Positions 35,109 to 44,362 of a stretch of DNA of 64,000 nt are shown here, in pieces (position 1 is the stretch's first letter; each line of letters opens with the position of its first letter). Source of the DNA: Flavobacterium lacus (GTDB lineage: Bacteria; Bacteroidota; Bacteroidia; Flavobacteriales; Flavobacteriaceae); NCBI RefSeq assembly GCF_003268815.1, contig NZ_QLSV01000008.1, forward strand, positions 120,291 to 184,290, written 5' to 3'. Position numbers and translations under genes: made by a program. Below the pieces are notes generated by a model that saw nothing but the letters and a program-made list of their open reading frames with translations, was not told where the DNA came from and ran no database searches.

Positions 35109-35573
35109 ATGAAAAAAGAAGTCAACATCGCTGTAGCACAAAATATACTCAGAATACTATTGGCTCTTTTTATGGTCTTTGCCGGATTTAGTCATCTTAC
35201 TTTTAATAGAATTGATTTCCAAGCTCAAGTTCCGGATTGGGTCCCAATGAGCAAAGATTTAGTGGTGGTGTTGTCAGGTGTTGTTGAAATAGCATTAGGT
35301 CTGATTTTACTGTTTTGGAAAAAACAACGCATAAATATTGGATGGGTCTTAGCCCTATTCTTTGTTCTTGTTTTTCCGGGAAATGTAGCCCAATACCTTG
35401 GTGAAAAAGATGCTTTTGGAGTTTTAAACTCCGATAGAGCCCGATTAATCCGACTTTTCTTCCAACCGGTTCTCATCGCTTGGGCTCTTTGGTCTTCCGG
35501 TGCATGGCAGTCGTGGAGAAATTCTAAAAGTAGCAAAACGTCCAACAAAATAAATAATGAAAATTATGAATAA
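35109..35573 (+). CDS. DoxX-like four-helix membrane protein
   Basis: The protein has 154 residues with four hydrophobic helices (ILRILLALFMVFAGFSHL, LVVVLSGVVEIALGLILLF, GWVLALFFVLVF, LFFQPVLIAWALW). The motif FAGFSHLTF and the polar loop DFQAQVPDWVP are typical of the DoxX/MauE-like family. The family is linked to thiosulfate oxidation in archaea and to redox or stress functions in bacteria; the role here is unknown. Its last codons overlap the start of the next oxidoreductase gene. A decayed second copy lies at about 41.8-42.2 kb. Confidence 0.85.
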   Translation: MKKEVNIAVAQNILRILLALFMVFAGFSHLTFNRIDFQAQVPDWVPMSKDLVVVLSGVVEIALGLILLFWKKQRINIGWVLALFFVLVFPGNVAQYLGEKDAFGVLNSDRARLIRLFFQPVLIAWALWSSGAWQSWRNSKSSKTSNKINNENYE

Positions 35574-36561
35574 AAAAATCCTTTTAAACAAACGTCCACA
35601 TGGAAAACCAACACGCAATGATTTTAAAATTAGTAGTGAAGAAGTACCAATTCCCAATGACAATGAGGTACTGTTAAAAACACTTTATGTCTCTGTCGAT
35701 CCTTATTTGCGTGGCAGGATGAATGAGGCTAAATCGTATGTTCCACCATTTGAATTAAACAAACCCTTACAATCGGGCATCATTGCCGAGGTAATGGAAA
35801 GCAAACAGGCCGATTTTAAAAAAGGTGACTTTGTTTCGGGTAATTTAGAATGGAAGGAGTACCAAACCTCCAACGGAAAAGGCTTGCATAAAGTAACTCA
35901 AAATGAAGCTAAATTATCAAGTTATTTAGGGGTTTTAGGAATGACTGGGCTTACCGCATATTTAGGTTTAACGGAAATAGGATTACCAAAAAAAGGCGAA
36001 ACACTTGTTGTGTCCGGTGCGGGAGGAGCTGTTGGAACAGTCGTAGGTCAGGTTGGCAAATTGCTGGGATGCACTGTAATTGGCCTCACTGGTTCAGATG
36101 AAAAAGTTGATCTACTAACAGCAACGTTCAATTTTGATCACGCCATAAATTATAAAACAACACCAAATTTAAAAGAAGCCATTAAAAGTACTTGTCCAAA
36201 CGGGGTAGATATTTACTTTGATAATGTTGGCGGGGAGATTTCGGATGCTGTAGTAGCTAACATCAATAAGTACGCCCGATTGCCGGTTTGTGGTGCTATT
36301 TCGCTCTACAATGAAACAGAGGTTCCGGTTGGGCCTCGATTGCAACCGATTATCCTGACTAAAAGTGCTACGATGCGTGGATTCATCATTAGTGATTTTG
36401 CTGAAAAATTTCCAGCGGCAACCAAACAATTATCGGCTTGGTTAAAAGAGAACAAACTAACATCTAGCGAAACCATCGTGGAAGGATTTGACAACATTCC
36501 GCAAGCATTTATTGATTTGTTTGAGGGAAAAAATAAAGGTAAAATGATTGTAAAAATTTAA
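35566..36561 (+). CDS. NADP-dependent oxidoreductase, MDR superfamily (CurA/leukotriene B4 dehydrogenase-like)
   Basis: The protein has 331 residues from MNKKILLNKRPHG. A start nine bases earlier is also possible, and both overlap the DoxX stop. Family marks are PHGKPTRNDF, DPYLRGRM, the nucleotide loop VVSGAGGAVGTVVGQ, DIYFDNVGGE and the C-terminal GKMIVKI. Zinc ligands are absent. Such enzymes reduce alkenal or alkenone double bonds with NADPH and so detoxify reactive carbonyls. Tight coupling to DoxX and the following DJ-1 gene suggests a carbonyl-stress operon. Confidence 0.9.
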   Translation: MNKKILLNKRPHGKPTRNDFKISSEEVPIPNDNEVLLKTLYVSVDPYLRGRMNEAKSYVPPFELNKPLQSGIIAEVMESKQADFKKGDFVSGNLEWKEYQTSNGKGLHKVTQNEAKLSSYLGVLGMTGLTAYLGLTEIGLPKKGETLVVSGAGGAVGTVVGQVGKLLGCTVIGLTGSDEKVDLLTATFNFDHAINYKTTPNLKEAIKSTCPNGVDIYFDNVGGEISDAVVANINKYARLPVCGAISLYNETEVPVGPRLQPIILTKSATMRGFIISDFAEKFPAATKQLSAWLKENKLTSSETIVEGFDNIPQAFIDLFEGKNKGKMIVKI

Positions 36562-36586
36562 TAAAGTAAAATAAAAAATAAATCGT

Positions 36587-37267
36587 ATGAAAGTAGTAAT
36601 GGTAGTAACATCGCACAGTGAACTTGGCGATACGGGAGAAAAAACTGGTTTTTGGGTGGAAGAATTTGCCGCACCTTATTATGTTTTAGCAGACGCAGGA
36701 GCGGAAATAACGATAGCTTCACCAAAAGGTGGACAACCACCGGTTGATCCAAAAAGTGAAGCAGCAGACGCGCAAACATCTTCAACAGAAAGATTTTATA
36801 AAGACTCTGAAGTAATTGATAAAGTAGCACATTCGCAAAAACTGAGCGAAATAAAGGAAGAAGAGTATGATGCAGTATTTTACCCCGGTGGTCACGGACC
36901 ATTATGGGATTTGGCAACAGATAAAAACTCAATTGAATTAATCGAATCGTTTTACAATCATCAAAAACCGATCGCTTTTGTGTGTCACTCACCAGCAGCT
37001 TTGGTTAATGTAAAAGCAAAAAATGGAGAACCATTGGTAAAAGGTAAAGCGGTAACTGGTTTTTCAAATACAGAAGAAGAAGCGGTTCAATTAACCAAAG
37101 TTGTCCCTTTCTTACTCGAAGATGAACTTACAAAACAAGGTGCTATTTACTCGAAAGGGGATGATTGGGCATCGTACACAAAACAAGATGGCTTATTAAT
37201 TACTGGCCAAAATCCGGGTTCTTCAGCAGCAGTAGCAGAATTACTTCTAAAAACACTCAAAAAATAA
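36587..37267 (+). CDS. DJ-1/PfpI type 1 glutamine amidotransferase-like protein (Hsp31/glyoxalase III-like)
   Basis: The protein has 226 residues. The nucleophile elbow is AFVCHSPAAL (Cys133, His134), with the upstream acid in the strand/loop FYPGGHGPLWDL. A Hsp31-type insert (GFWVEEFAAPYYVL) places it near glyoxalase III/HchA relatives. The likely role is removal of methylglyoxal or repair of glycated groups. It lies 25 nt after the oxidoreductase gene, so the three genes (DoxX, reductase, DJ-1) form one operon that ends near the hairpin at 37321. Confidence 0.88.
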   Translation: MKVVMVVTSHSELGDTGEKTGFWVEEFAAPYYVLADAGAEITIASPKGGQPPVDPKSEAADAQTSSTERFYKDSEVIDKVAHSQKLSEIKEEEYDAVFYPGGHGPLWDLATDKNSIELIESFYNHQKPIAFVCHSPAALVNVKAKNGEPLVKGKAVTGFSNTEEEAVQLTKVVPFLLEDELTKQGAIYSKGDDWASYTKQDGLLITGQNPGSSAAVAELLLKTLKK

Positions 37268-37320
37268 TAAAGAGTTGGCAGGCTGATTTATACAATCTCT
37301 TTTGTAGATAAATAAAACAA

Positions 37321-37348
37321 AGGATGTAGGTGTTTACACTTGCATCCT
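37321..37348 (+). terminator. Strong hairpin after the DJ-1 gene
   Basis: AGGATGTAGGTGT (37321-37333) is nearly complementary to ACACTTGCATCCT (37336-37348), with two G-U pairs. The T-run after it is weak (ATTGTTG). It probably ends the operon, but not as a textbook terminator. Confidence 0.45.
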
Positions 37349-37397
37349 ATTGTTGCATTAGAGTATATAGGAATAAATATAATCCAAAAACAAACAA

Positions 37398-37765
37398 ATG
37401 ATCTCAAAAAATGGATCAGATCATTTAGTAGAAATACTTGTAGGAGCTGGAGTAAAAAGAATTTATGCTATCTCAGGTGATAGCCTTATTCCTGTAAACG
37501 ATACAATTCGAAGACAGAGTAGACAGGTGCTGAAGAAGCAGGAGCTTATACAGCCGCTATGGAAGCAGAACTTGATGGTATAGGATTCTGTCGGAGACGC
37601 AGTGACCCCCGGGGACATGTTCATTTCTTCAATGAATTAGACGATGCAAACAGAGCAAAAAACCTTGTTATTGCTATTGCTAAAAATATTCATACTGAAA
37701 AAATAGGCTTGGATAATTTTCTGGAAACAAGACTTAAATATTTATTTCAAGATCGTTCTAACTAG
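37398..37765 (+). pseudogene. 5' fragment of a PoxB-like pyruvate oxidase/dehydrogenase (ThDP enzyme)
   Basis: The first frame gives SDHLVEILVGAGVKRIYAISG then DSLIPVNDTIRR, the opening of PoxB-like enzymes. It then shifts: EEAGAYTAAMEAELDGIGFC is read in another frame from about 37530. The same frame continues with GHVHFFNELDDANRA and LVIAIAKNIHTEKIGLDNFLET, matching the next PoxB segments, and ends DRSN-stop. The glycine-rich GSxGPGH loop is broken. At least one frameshift or deletion has occurred near 37520, and the remaining about 450 residues of the enzyme are missing. This is a decayed gene. Confidence 0.8.
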
Positions 37766-38063
37766 GTATTTCAAGCCAATACACCAAAACAAACGAGGAA
37801 CGAGAAAAACATAAGCCTTTTTCACAGGCAACACTCGGAGTTATTTTTTTTAAAGCAATAGATATTCCCCTTGGCAATAATCATGTAACTTATTCAAATC
37901 ATTGTATAACACGCTAATCTTTAATACCCGTAATTTTGGTAATGTCATTTAATCAGTTCGACTTCAGATATTCCGAGTCTTTAAAGAGCAGCTTGTTTTT
38001 GGCAACGCTTTCAAAACAATAAACAAATATTTACCATACCTCGTAATTAAAAAATTAATCAAT

Positions 38064-39446
38064 ATGTCTATCAAAACAGTTAATCCAAACACAAATAAGA
38101 CAGTAAAGTCATTTGAAGAAATGTCGGAAAAGGTTATTGACGCCAAGGTAGCCAAAGCACAAGGTGCATTTACCGAGTGGAAAGAAAGCAGTTACCAACA
38201 GCGTGCCGATTTGTTGCATAAAGTAGCGACACTCATGCGGACCAAGAAGTCTGTATTGGCTAAAACGATCACGTTAGAAATGGGCAAAGTCATTACCCAA
38301 GCGGAAGGAGAAATCGATTTGAGTGCCAATATTTTTGATTATTATGCAGATCACGGAGAAGCGTTTCTTGCAGATAAAGTACTTGACCCGGAATATGGAT
38401 CTGCCATTATTAGAAATAGTCCCATTGGCGTATTGCTTGGCGTAATGCCCTGGAATTTTCCATTCTATCAGATGGCTCGGTTTGCCGCTCCCAACATCAT
38501 GGTGGGCAATACTATTTTGCTCAAACATGCCTCGATCGTACCACAATGTGCGGCTGCTATTGAAGAACTCTTTGAAGAAGCAGCAGCACCTAAAGGATTG
38601 TATACGAATCTTTTCATCTCCGGCAAACGCACATCAGCATTGGTTTCTGATAAAAGAATAAAAGGTGTTTCCTTAACAGGAAGTGAAGAAGCCGGTGCAA
38701 GTGTAGCCGCTGAAGCTGGAAAACATTTGAAGAAGGTGGTGCTGGAGCTAGGTGGTAATGATGTGTTCATTATACTGGAAGATGCCGATATGGACAAAAC
38801 AGTAGAGTGGGCAGTTGTTGGGAGAATGAATAACAACGGTCAATGTTGCGTAGCCTCTAAGCGGTTTATAGCAGTAGAAGCAATTGCTGATGAATTTATT
38901 CAAAAGTTTAAGGAGGCGTTATCAAAAATGAAAGTAGGTGATCCAATGGATCCTGCAACAGAATTAGGCCCATTGAGTAGCGAAGAAGCTGCTGTTCATT
39001 TAGCCGATCAGGTGAAACGCTCCGTTGATCAAGGTGCCAAAGTTTTATTGGGCGGTAAGCGTGCAGATCGTGAAGGTGCATTTATGGAACCTACCATACT
39101 CACCAACCTGAAACCTGGTATTGCTGCGTATCGTGAAGAATTATTTGGCCCGGTGGCAACCTTCTATGTAGTAAAAGACGAACAAGCTGCAATTGATCTG
39201 GCCAATGATTCTGATTTTGGTTTGGGCGGATCAGTATTCACACAGGATATCGAACGTGGTAAAAGAGTGGCGAATCAGATTGATACTGGAATGGTCTTTA
39301 TCAATCATCCTACGTGGACACAAGCCGATCTTCCTTTTGGTGGAACAAAAAATTCAGGATTCGGCCGCGAACTATCAGAGCTCGGGATTAAGGAGTTTGT
39401 GAATAAAAAACTGATAAGAGTAAGCGATCTGAATGATCCATTTTAA
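38064..39446 (+). CDS. NAD(P)-dependent aldehyde dehydrogenase (succinate-semialdehyde dehydrogenase-like)
   Basis: The protein has 460 residues. It carries PWNFPFYQMAR, LTGSEEAGASVA, the catalytic Glu in LELGGND, and NNGQCCVASKRF with the nucleophile Cys262. The C-terminal signature LPFGGTKNSGFGRELSELG is intact. The length of about 455-460 and the start MSIKTVNPNT fit the SSADH branch. It oxidises an aldehyde to its acid with NAD(P)+; the preferred substrate is uncertain. A decayed tail of a close paralogue lies 1.3 kb downstream, beyond the PAS kinase. Confidence 0.92.
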   Translation: MSIKTVNPNTNKTVKSFEEMSEKVIDAKVAKAQGAFTEWKESSYQQRADLLHKVATLMRTKKSVLAKTITLEMGKVITQAEGEIDLSANIFDYYADHGEAFLADKVLDPEYGSAIIRNSPIGVLLGVMPWNFPFYQMARFAAPNIMVGNTILLKHASIVPQCAAAIEELFEEAAAPKGLYTNLFISGKRTSALVSDKRIKGVSLTGSEEAGASVAAEAGKHLKKVVLELGGNDVFIILEDADMDKTVEWAVVGRMNNNGQCCVASKRFIAVEAIADEFIQKFKEALSKMKVGDPMDPATELGPLSSEEAAVHLADQVKRSVDQGAKVLLGGKRADREGAFMEPTILTNLKPGIAAYREELFGPVATFYVVKDEQAAIDLANDSDFGLGGSVFTQDIERGKRVANQIDTGMVFINHPTWTQADLPFGGTKNSGFGRELSELGIKEFVNKKLIRVSDLNDPF

Positions 39447-39473
39447 TGGAATAACCAATAAGAAACAAAATAT

Positions 39474-40640
39474 ATGAATAATGAACAGGTAAGAATCTTT
39501 GCAGATAAAGAGGCAATGAAAAGGCATTTTGAAACTGCTTTGCAAATTGATAAAGAGCGGCAGTCAGTTATACTTAAAAGTATTGGCGATGCGGTAATCG
39601 CTACTGATATGGATGGAAGCATTATACTGATGAATGCAGTCGCTGAAAAACTTACCGGTTGGAAATCAGAAGAAGCGGAAAGCAAGCCAATAGCAAAGGT
39701 ATTTCACATTGTCAATAAATTTACAAGAAAAGAAATTGATGATCCAGTTGAATCAGTTCTAAAAACTGGAAAAGTTCAAAAATTGGCTCCAGATGCTATA
39801 TTAATTTCCAGAGCCGAAAGAGAGGAATATTCAGTTAGTGACAGTTGTGCACCAATTCTCAACCCCAAAGGAAATATTATGGGTGCTGTGCTTGTTTTCA
39901 GAGATGTTACAAAGCAAAAGCAAGAGGAAGCACTTAAGGAAAAAATTACAGCTGATTTAATTCAGCGTAATAATGACCACGAGCACTTTGATAACATTAT
40001 TTCGCATGATTTAAAAGGACCTGTCGCTAATATTATCAGTTTAGCAAAGATGGTAAATGATGAAGAATTAGAAGAAAGTGAAAAAGAAATGATGATGAAT
40101 GCACTTTTGACGTCTGCAGAAAGATTAAATGAGGTGATAGTTGATTTGAATGTTATTTTAAGAATTGGAAAACAATTAGATGAAAAAAAGGAGTCAGTCC
40201 ATTTTTCAAAAATCGTAAGTGATATTCAAGAGAGTATTGCCAACATTCTGGAAAAAGAAAAACCTAATTTTAAATTAGATTTTAAGCGAGTTGATGAAAT
40301 GTTCACAATTAAAAGTTACACGCACAGCATTTTTTATAACCTCATTTCTAACAGCATAAAATATAAGAAATCTGGTATACCATTGGACATCACAATTGAA
40401 AGTGACTTAGTTGATAAAAAAGTGATACTCACATTTAAAGATAACGGTATGGGAGTTGACCTATTAAAGTACGGAAATGATTTATTCGGATTATACAAAC
40501 GTTTTCATATCGGCAAAGCGGATGGAAAAGGCATGGGGTTACATATGGTAAAAGTGCAAGTGGAAAAATTAGGTGGAAAAATAAGTGTAAAAAGTATAGT
40601 AAATCAAGGAACAGAATTTACAATAGAATTAATTCCTTGA
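39474..40640 (+). CDS. PAS-domain sensor histidine kinase, cytoplasmic
   Basis: The protein has 388 residues with no membrane segment. A PAS domain (SIGDAVIATDMDGSIILMN to GAVLVFRDVTKQK) covers residues of about 33-150. The HisKA-like box is FDNIISHDLKGPVANI. The HATPase part has NLISNSIKYKKSG, DNGMGVDL and GMGLHMVKVQ. No receiver gene is adjacent, so it is an orphan kinase. It sits between the aldehyde dehydrogenase gene and the tail of a second one, so the neighbourhood has been rearranged around it. Confidence 0.9.
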   Translation: MNNEQVRIFADKEAMKRHFETALQIDKERQSVILKSIGDAVIATDMDGSIILMNAVAEKLTGWKSEEAESKPIAKVFHIVNKFTRKEIDDPVESVLKTGKVQKLAPDAILISRAEREEYSVSDSCAPILNPKGNIMGAVLVFRDVTKQKQEEALKEKITADLIQRNNDHEHFDNIISHDLKGPVANIISLAKMVNDEELEESEKEMMMNALLTSAERLNEVIVDLNVILRIGKQLDEKKESVHFSKIVSDIQESIANILEKEKPNFKLDFKRVDEMFTIKSYTHSIFYNLISNSIKYKKSGIPLDITIESDLVDKKVILTFKDNGMGVDLLKYGNDLFGLYKRFHIGKADGKGMGLHMVKVQVEKLGGKISVKSIVNQGTEFTIELIP

Positions 40641-40774
40641 TATTCCACCTCTTAAATATAGGCGAACTAAGGAATGGCAGGCCAGCAAAGCTGCGTAAGC
40701 AGCAATGGACTTTACGCTTTATGCACTGAAAATAGATTCAAATAAATGTACTGTGTGCTTACTAGCAAATGACC

Positions 40775-40913
40775 CTATTCTGGGCCTAAGACAATCTTCA
40801 TTTTGGTAGAACAAAAGCTTTCGGGCTTTGGCCGTCAACTAGCGGAGCTCGGGATTCAGGAAGTTGTACATAAAAAATTCATTCGCGTAAGCGGAATAAA
40901 TGACCCCTTTTAA
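40775..40913 (+). pseudogene. 3' remnant of a second aldehyde dehydrogenase
   Basis: One frame gives SGFGRQLAELGIQEVVHKKF then IRVSGINDPF-stop. This is nearly the same as the end of the intact enzyme at 39446 (SGFGRELSELGIKEFVNKKL then IRVSDLNDPF). Just upstream, in another frame, W-A-stop-D-N-LHFGRTK matches WTQADLPFGGTK, so at least one frameshift and one stop are present. Nothing of the first 410 residues remains. This is a decayed paralogue or the end of a duplicated segment. Confidence 0.8.
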
Positions 40914-40993
40914 CAAGCATAGCAATCCTGCATTGTTCAAGTAAAAGGTGTTTTGAACCCACTATAAATAATCAAACTAAAAGTAATAATAAA

Positions 40994-41734
40994 ATGGATA
41001 TTAAAGATAAAGTAATAATAATCACTGGAGCATCAAGTGGAATCGGCGAAGCAACAGCCTTAAAACTAGCAACGGAAGGTGCCACAGTAGTGCTCTCCGC
41101 ACGCAGAAAAGATAAATTGAACGAGCTTAAGAAGACCATTGAAACCAAAGGAGGCAAGGCATTAGTAGTTATTGCTGACGTTACAAAGAAGGCAGACATG
41201 GAAAAATTAGTAGCTAAAACACTCGAGGAGTATGGCACTGTACATATATTAATTAATAATGCAGGGTTGATGCCTTTGTCTTTTGTAGAGAAGTTGAAGA
41301 CCGATGAGTGGGAAAAAATGGTGGATGTTAATATTAAAGGAGTGTTGAATGGTGTAGCTGCTGTCCTTCCTACTCTTATCAAAAACAAACAAGGGCATAT
41401 AGTCAATATTTCATCTACAGCAGCCTATCAATATTTCCCGGGTGGAGCAGTCTACTGTGCCACAAAGGTAGCAGTGAAAATGTTTTCCGAAGGCTTACGA
41501 CAGGAGTTAGCTCCAAAGTATGGTATATGCGTTACGTCTATTGAGCCCGGAGCTGTAGCAACAGACTTAATGAATACCATAACGGACGAAGATGTTTTAG
41601 ACACACTAGCAGAAATGCAGAAAATGACGATGCTGGAACCAGAGGATATTGCAGAGGCTATTTATTACGCGCTCACGCAACCGAGCCGGGTGAACATAAA
41701 TGATGTCTACATCATGCCAACAGAACAGCAGTAA
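40994..41734 (+). CDS. Short-chain dehydrogenase/reductase (classical SDR)
   Basis: The protein has 246 residues. It has the cofactor motif TGASSGIGEA (residues of about 10-19), NNAGLMP, and the catalytic YCATK with the preceding Ser in NISSTAAYQY. The Arg pair after the second strand (SARRKDKL) favours NADP(H). The end is short and fits the YdfG-like oxidoreductase group, which acts on serine-type or small alcohol substrates. The substrate is not predictable. It lies between two decayed genes. Confidence 0.9.
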   Translation: MDIKDKVIIITGASSGIGEATALKLATEGATVVLSARRKDKLNELKKTIETKGGKALVVIADVTKKADMEKLVAKTLEEYGTVHILINNAGLMPLSFVEKLKTDEWEKMVDVNIKGVLNGVAAVLPTLIKNKQGHIVNISSTAAYQYFPGGAVYCATKVAVKMFSEGLRQELAPKYGICVTSIEPGAVATDLMNTITDEDVLDTLAEMQKMTMLEPEDIAEAIYYALTQPSRVNINDVYIMPTEQQ

Positions 41735-41821
41735 GCTACCCTTCCTTTTAGTGAAGCTTAGATTGGGACTTCGGATTTAAATGATTAGAAATAGAGATCC
41801 AGGAAGTAAAGATAAAGAGCA

Positions 41822-42215
41822 ATGTAAAAACCGCTCTAACGCAAAATAGTTTCAGAATACTATTGACTCTTTTATGGTCTTTGCCCGATTTAGTCATCTT
41901 ACTTTTAATAGAATCGATCTCCGGGCTCAAGTGATAGAGTGGGTTCCTTTGAGCAAAGATTTGGTGGTCATAGTATATGGTATTGTTGAAATAACAGCAG
42001 GCTGATTTTTCTGTTTTAAAAAAAGCAACGTGTAAATAGTGGATGGGCTTTAGTCATATATTCTTTGTCCTTGTTTTTACAGGCAATGCATGAAAAATAG
42101 GCTTGGAGTTTTAAAATCCGATAGAGCCCGATTAATCCAACTTTTCTCTCAACCTATTCTCATCGCTGAGGCTCTTTGTTCTTCCGGTGTATAGCAGTCG
42201 TGGAGGAATTCTAAG
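41822..42215 (+). pseudogene. Decayed second copy of the DoxX-like gene
   Basis: Base-by-base comparison with 35109-35540 shows a clear match across the whole stretch. One run of 25 matching bases covers GATTTAGTCATCTTACTTTT and the next five bases, and GTTTTAAA.TCCGATAGAGCC, CGATTAATCC and CAGTCGTGGAG also match. Small deletions and changes break every frame (for example TGA at 42003-42005), so no protein can be made. As with the intact copy, an MDR oxidoreductase gene follows directly. The pattern implies an old duplication of a DoxX-oxidoreductase module. Confidence 0.88.
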
Positions 42216-42262
42216 AAACAAACAGATGGTGTAATCTAAAATTAAATTAAAACACAACGAAT

Positions 42263-43246
42263 ATGAAAGCCTTACAAATAGTAAAATACGGTGACCTTAA
42301 AGACAGTTTAGCCATTGGTGAGATCAAAAAACCATCGGTGAAGCCAAACGAAATTCTGGTCGAAGTCAAAGCAGTTGCTCTAAATCCGATTGATTATAAA
42401 TTGGCCGAAGGAAAACTAAAGGAAATGATGCAGCTAAACTTACCGTGTACCATCGGTTTTGATTTGAGTGGCGTAATAGTCGAAATAGGAACTGATGTCA
42501 ATGATTTCAAAATTGGGGACGAGGTCTATTCCAGAGTGCCTCAAGAACAAATGGGTACTGTAACGGACTATGTCGCCGTAACAAGTGATTTCGTGGCCAA
42601 AAAACCTCGGGGTATTTCCTTTGAAGAGGCGGCCGGCTTACCACTAATAGGACTTACTGCAATTCAAGCTTTGGAACGTGTTGGTCTGAAAGAGGATGAC
42701 CGGATTCTTATCCACGCTGGTTCAGGCGGTGTAGGAAGTTTTGCCATACAGTATGCCAAGGCAAAGGGAGCCATCGTTTATACCACCACCAGTACCAAAA
42801 ATGTAGATTGGGTTAAAGCATTGGGAGCCGATCGTGTGATTGATTACAAAACGGAGGATTATAAGGAAGTCGCTAATAATTTAGACATTGTGTTCGACAC
42901 GTTGGGCGGCGACTACACCTTCGATGCTTTTGAAATTATTAAAGAAGGCGGAAAAGTGACGTCCATAGTAGGTCCGCCCGATGAAGAAACTGCCAAACAA
43001 ATGGGCATGACCGATTATAAGCTTCCTGAAAAACTTGCTAAATTGATTGAAGAGAAATCAGCAGTTTATAAACTTACCTGGATGCAACCTGATGCAAAGC
43101 AACTCAATGATATTAAAAGGATGGTTGAAGATGGAGCTATAAAACCAATAGTAGATCTCATATACCCTTTCAAAGATGGAATAAATGCCTATGAATACTT
43201 AGTTACCGGCAGAGCACAAGGAAAAGTAATTATCAGCTTAGCCTAA
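42263..43246 (+). CDS. NADP-dependent quinone oxidoreductase-like enzyme (zinc-less MDR)
   Basis: The protein has 327 residues. Marks are VALNPIDYKLAEG, GFDLSGVIVEIG, the nucleotide motif IHAGSGGVGSFAIQ, ALGADRVIDYKTEDY and the end GRAQGKVIISLA. No zinc-binding Cys/His pattern is present. Family members reduce quinones or enones with NADPH. It follows the decayed DoxX copy and is a different subfamily from the enzyme at 35566. Confidence 0.9.
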   Translation: MKALQIVKYGDLKDSLAIGEIKKPSVKPNEILVEVKAVALNPIDYKLAEGKLKEMMQLNLPCTIGFDLSGVIVEIGTDVNDFKIGDEVYSRVPQEQMGTVTDYVAVTSDFVAKKPRGISFEEAAGLPLIGLTAIQALERVGLKEDDRILIHAGSGGVGSFAIQYAKAKGAIVYTTTSTKNVDWVKALGADRVIDYKTEDYKEVANNLDIVFDTLGGDYTFDAFEIIKEGGKVTSIVGPPDEETAKQMGMTDYKLPEKLAKLIEEKSAVYKLTWMQPDAKQLNDIKRMVEDGAIKPIVDLIYPFKDGINAYEYLVTGRAQGKVIISLA

Positions 43247-43383
43247 ATAGCTTAAAGTCCCAGCGCAAACTTAAACTATTTGTTGAGAAATAAAATAAAT
43301 GTTGAATAGGCATAACGGATATTCAAAGCTACTCGAGGCAACATTAGAGTAAAACTGTAACAAATAATTAAAAACATAAAACT

Positions 43384-44280
43384 TTGAAAATTAAAAAAGT
43401 AACAATAGCAGGCAGCGGCGTTTTAGGATCACAGATTGCATTCCAAACCGCTTTTCACGGATACGCTGTAATGGTATATGATATTAGTGATGACATTTTA
43501 CAAAAATCAAAAACTACTTTTAAGAAATTGGGAGATTCTTATAAGACTGATTTGAATACCTCTCAAAAACAGATCGACGAGACAATGGACCGATTGAGTT
43601 TTTCTTCAGATTTGGCAAAAGCTGTAGCCAATGCTGATTTGGTTATAGAATCCGTACCGGAAGATCCTTCAATTAAAAATGATTTTTATAAAAAGCTAGC
43701 AGCTGTAGCTCCCGAAAAAACCATTTTCGCTAGTAATTCTTCTACAATGCTGCCTAGCCAGTTTGCCGAATCAACAGGTAGACCGGCTCAATTTGCAGCC
43801 CTGCATTTTGCCAACGAGATATGGAAACATAACACAGCTGAAATTATGGGTCATCCCGGGACGGATGCGGACGTATTTGACTCCCTTGTTGCGTTTGCCA
43901 AATCTATCGGAATGGTAGCTCTGCCATTAAAAAAAGAACAACCAGGCTATATCGTCAACTCACTGCTTGTTCCTTTATTAGGTGCAGGACTAGACCTATT
44001 AGTAAGAGATGTTGCAGATGTTCATACTATCGATAAAACATGGATGGTGGCAACTGGGGCTCCCACAGGACCTTTTGCGATTTTAGATGTCGTTGGAATC
44101 ACTACCGCATATAATATCAATAAAATGGAGGCTGAAAAAACAGGGGACTCAGATAAACAAAAAGTAGTTGAGTACCTAAAAGAGCATTTCATTGATAAAG
44201 GGAAATTGGGTGTCGCTACCGGCGAAGGTTTTTATACCTATCCGAATCCTTCGTTCAAAGACACTGACTTTTTAAAGTAG
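43384..44280 (+). CDS. 3-hydroxyacyl-CoA dehydrogenase-like protein, TTG start
   Basis: The protein has 298 residues from a TTG at 43384; no ATG lies near the N-terminal motif. The NAD-binding start is KKVTIAGSGVLGSQIAF, then the acidic strand end VYDIS, ADLVIESVPED, FASNSSTMLPS and the catalytic-region ALHFANEIW (His-x-x-Asn). The C-terminal domain has PGYIVNSLLVPLLGAG and GPFAILDVVG. The family oxidises 3-hydroxybutyryl-CoA or similar. The W in place of P in the usual HFxNPP motif is a deviation, so another hydroxy acid may be the substrate. Confidence 0.85.
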   Translation: MKIKKVTIAGSGVLGSQIAFQTAFHGYAVMVYDISDDILQKSKTTFKKLGDSYKTDLNTSQKQIDETMDRLSFSSDLAKAVANADLVIESVPEDPSIKNDFYKKLAAVAPEKTIFASNSSTMLPSQFAESTGRPAQFAALHFANEIWKHNTAEIMGHPGTDADVFDSLVAFAKSIGMVALPLKKEQPGYIVNSLLVPLLGAGLDLLVRDVADVHTIDKTWMVATGAPTGPFAILDVVGITTAYNINKMEAEKTGDSDKQKVVEYLKEHFIDKGKLGVATGEGFYTYPNPSFKDTDFLK

Positions 44281-44362
44281 GATAATGGCTTTATTAGAAG
44301 ATGTGAAGTAGCGGAAGGCTAAAAGCTTTACGAATAAGTAAAAATCATATTAAAAAAAAATC

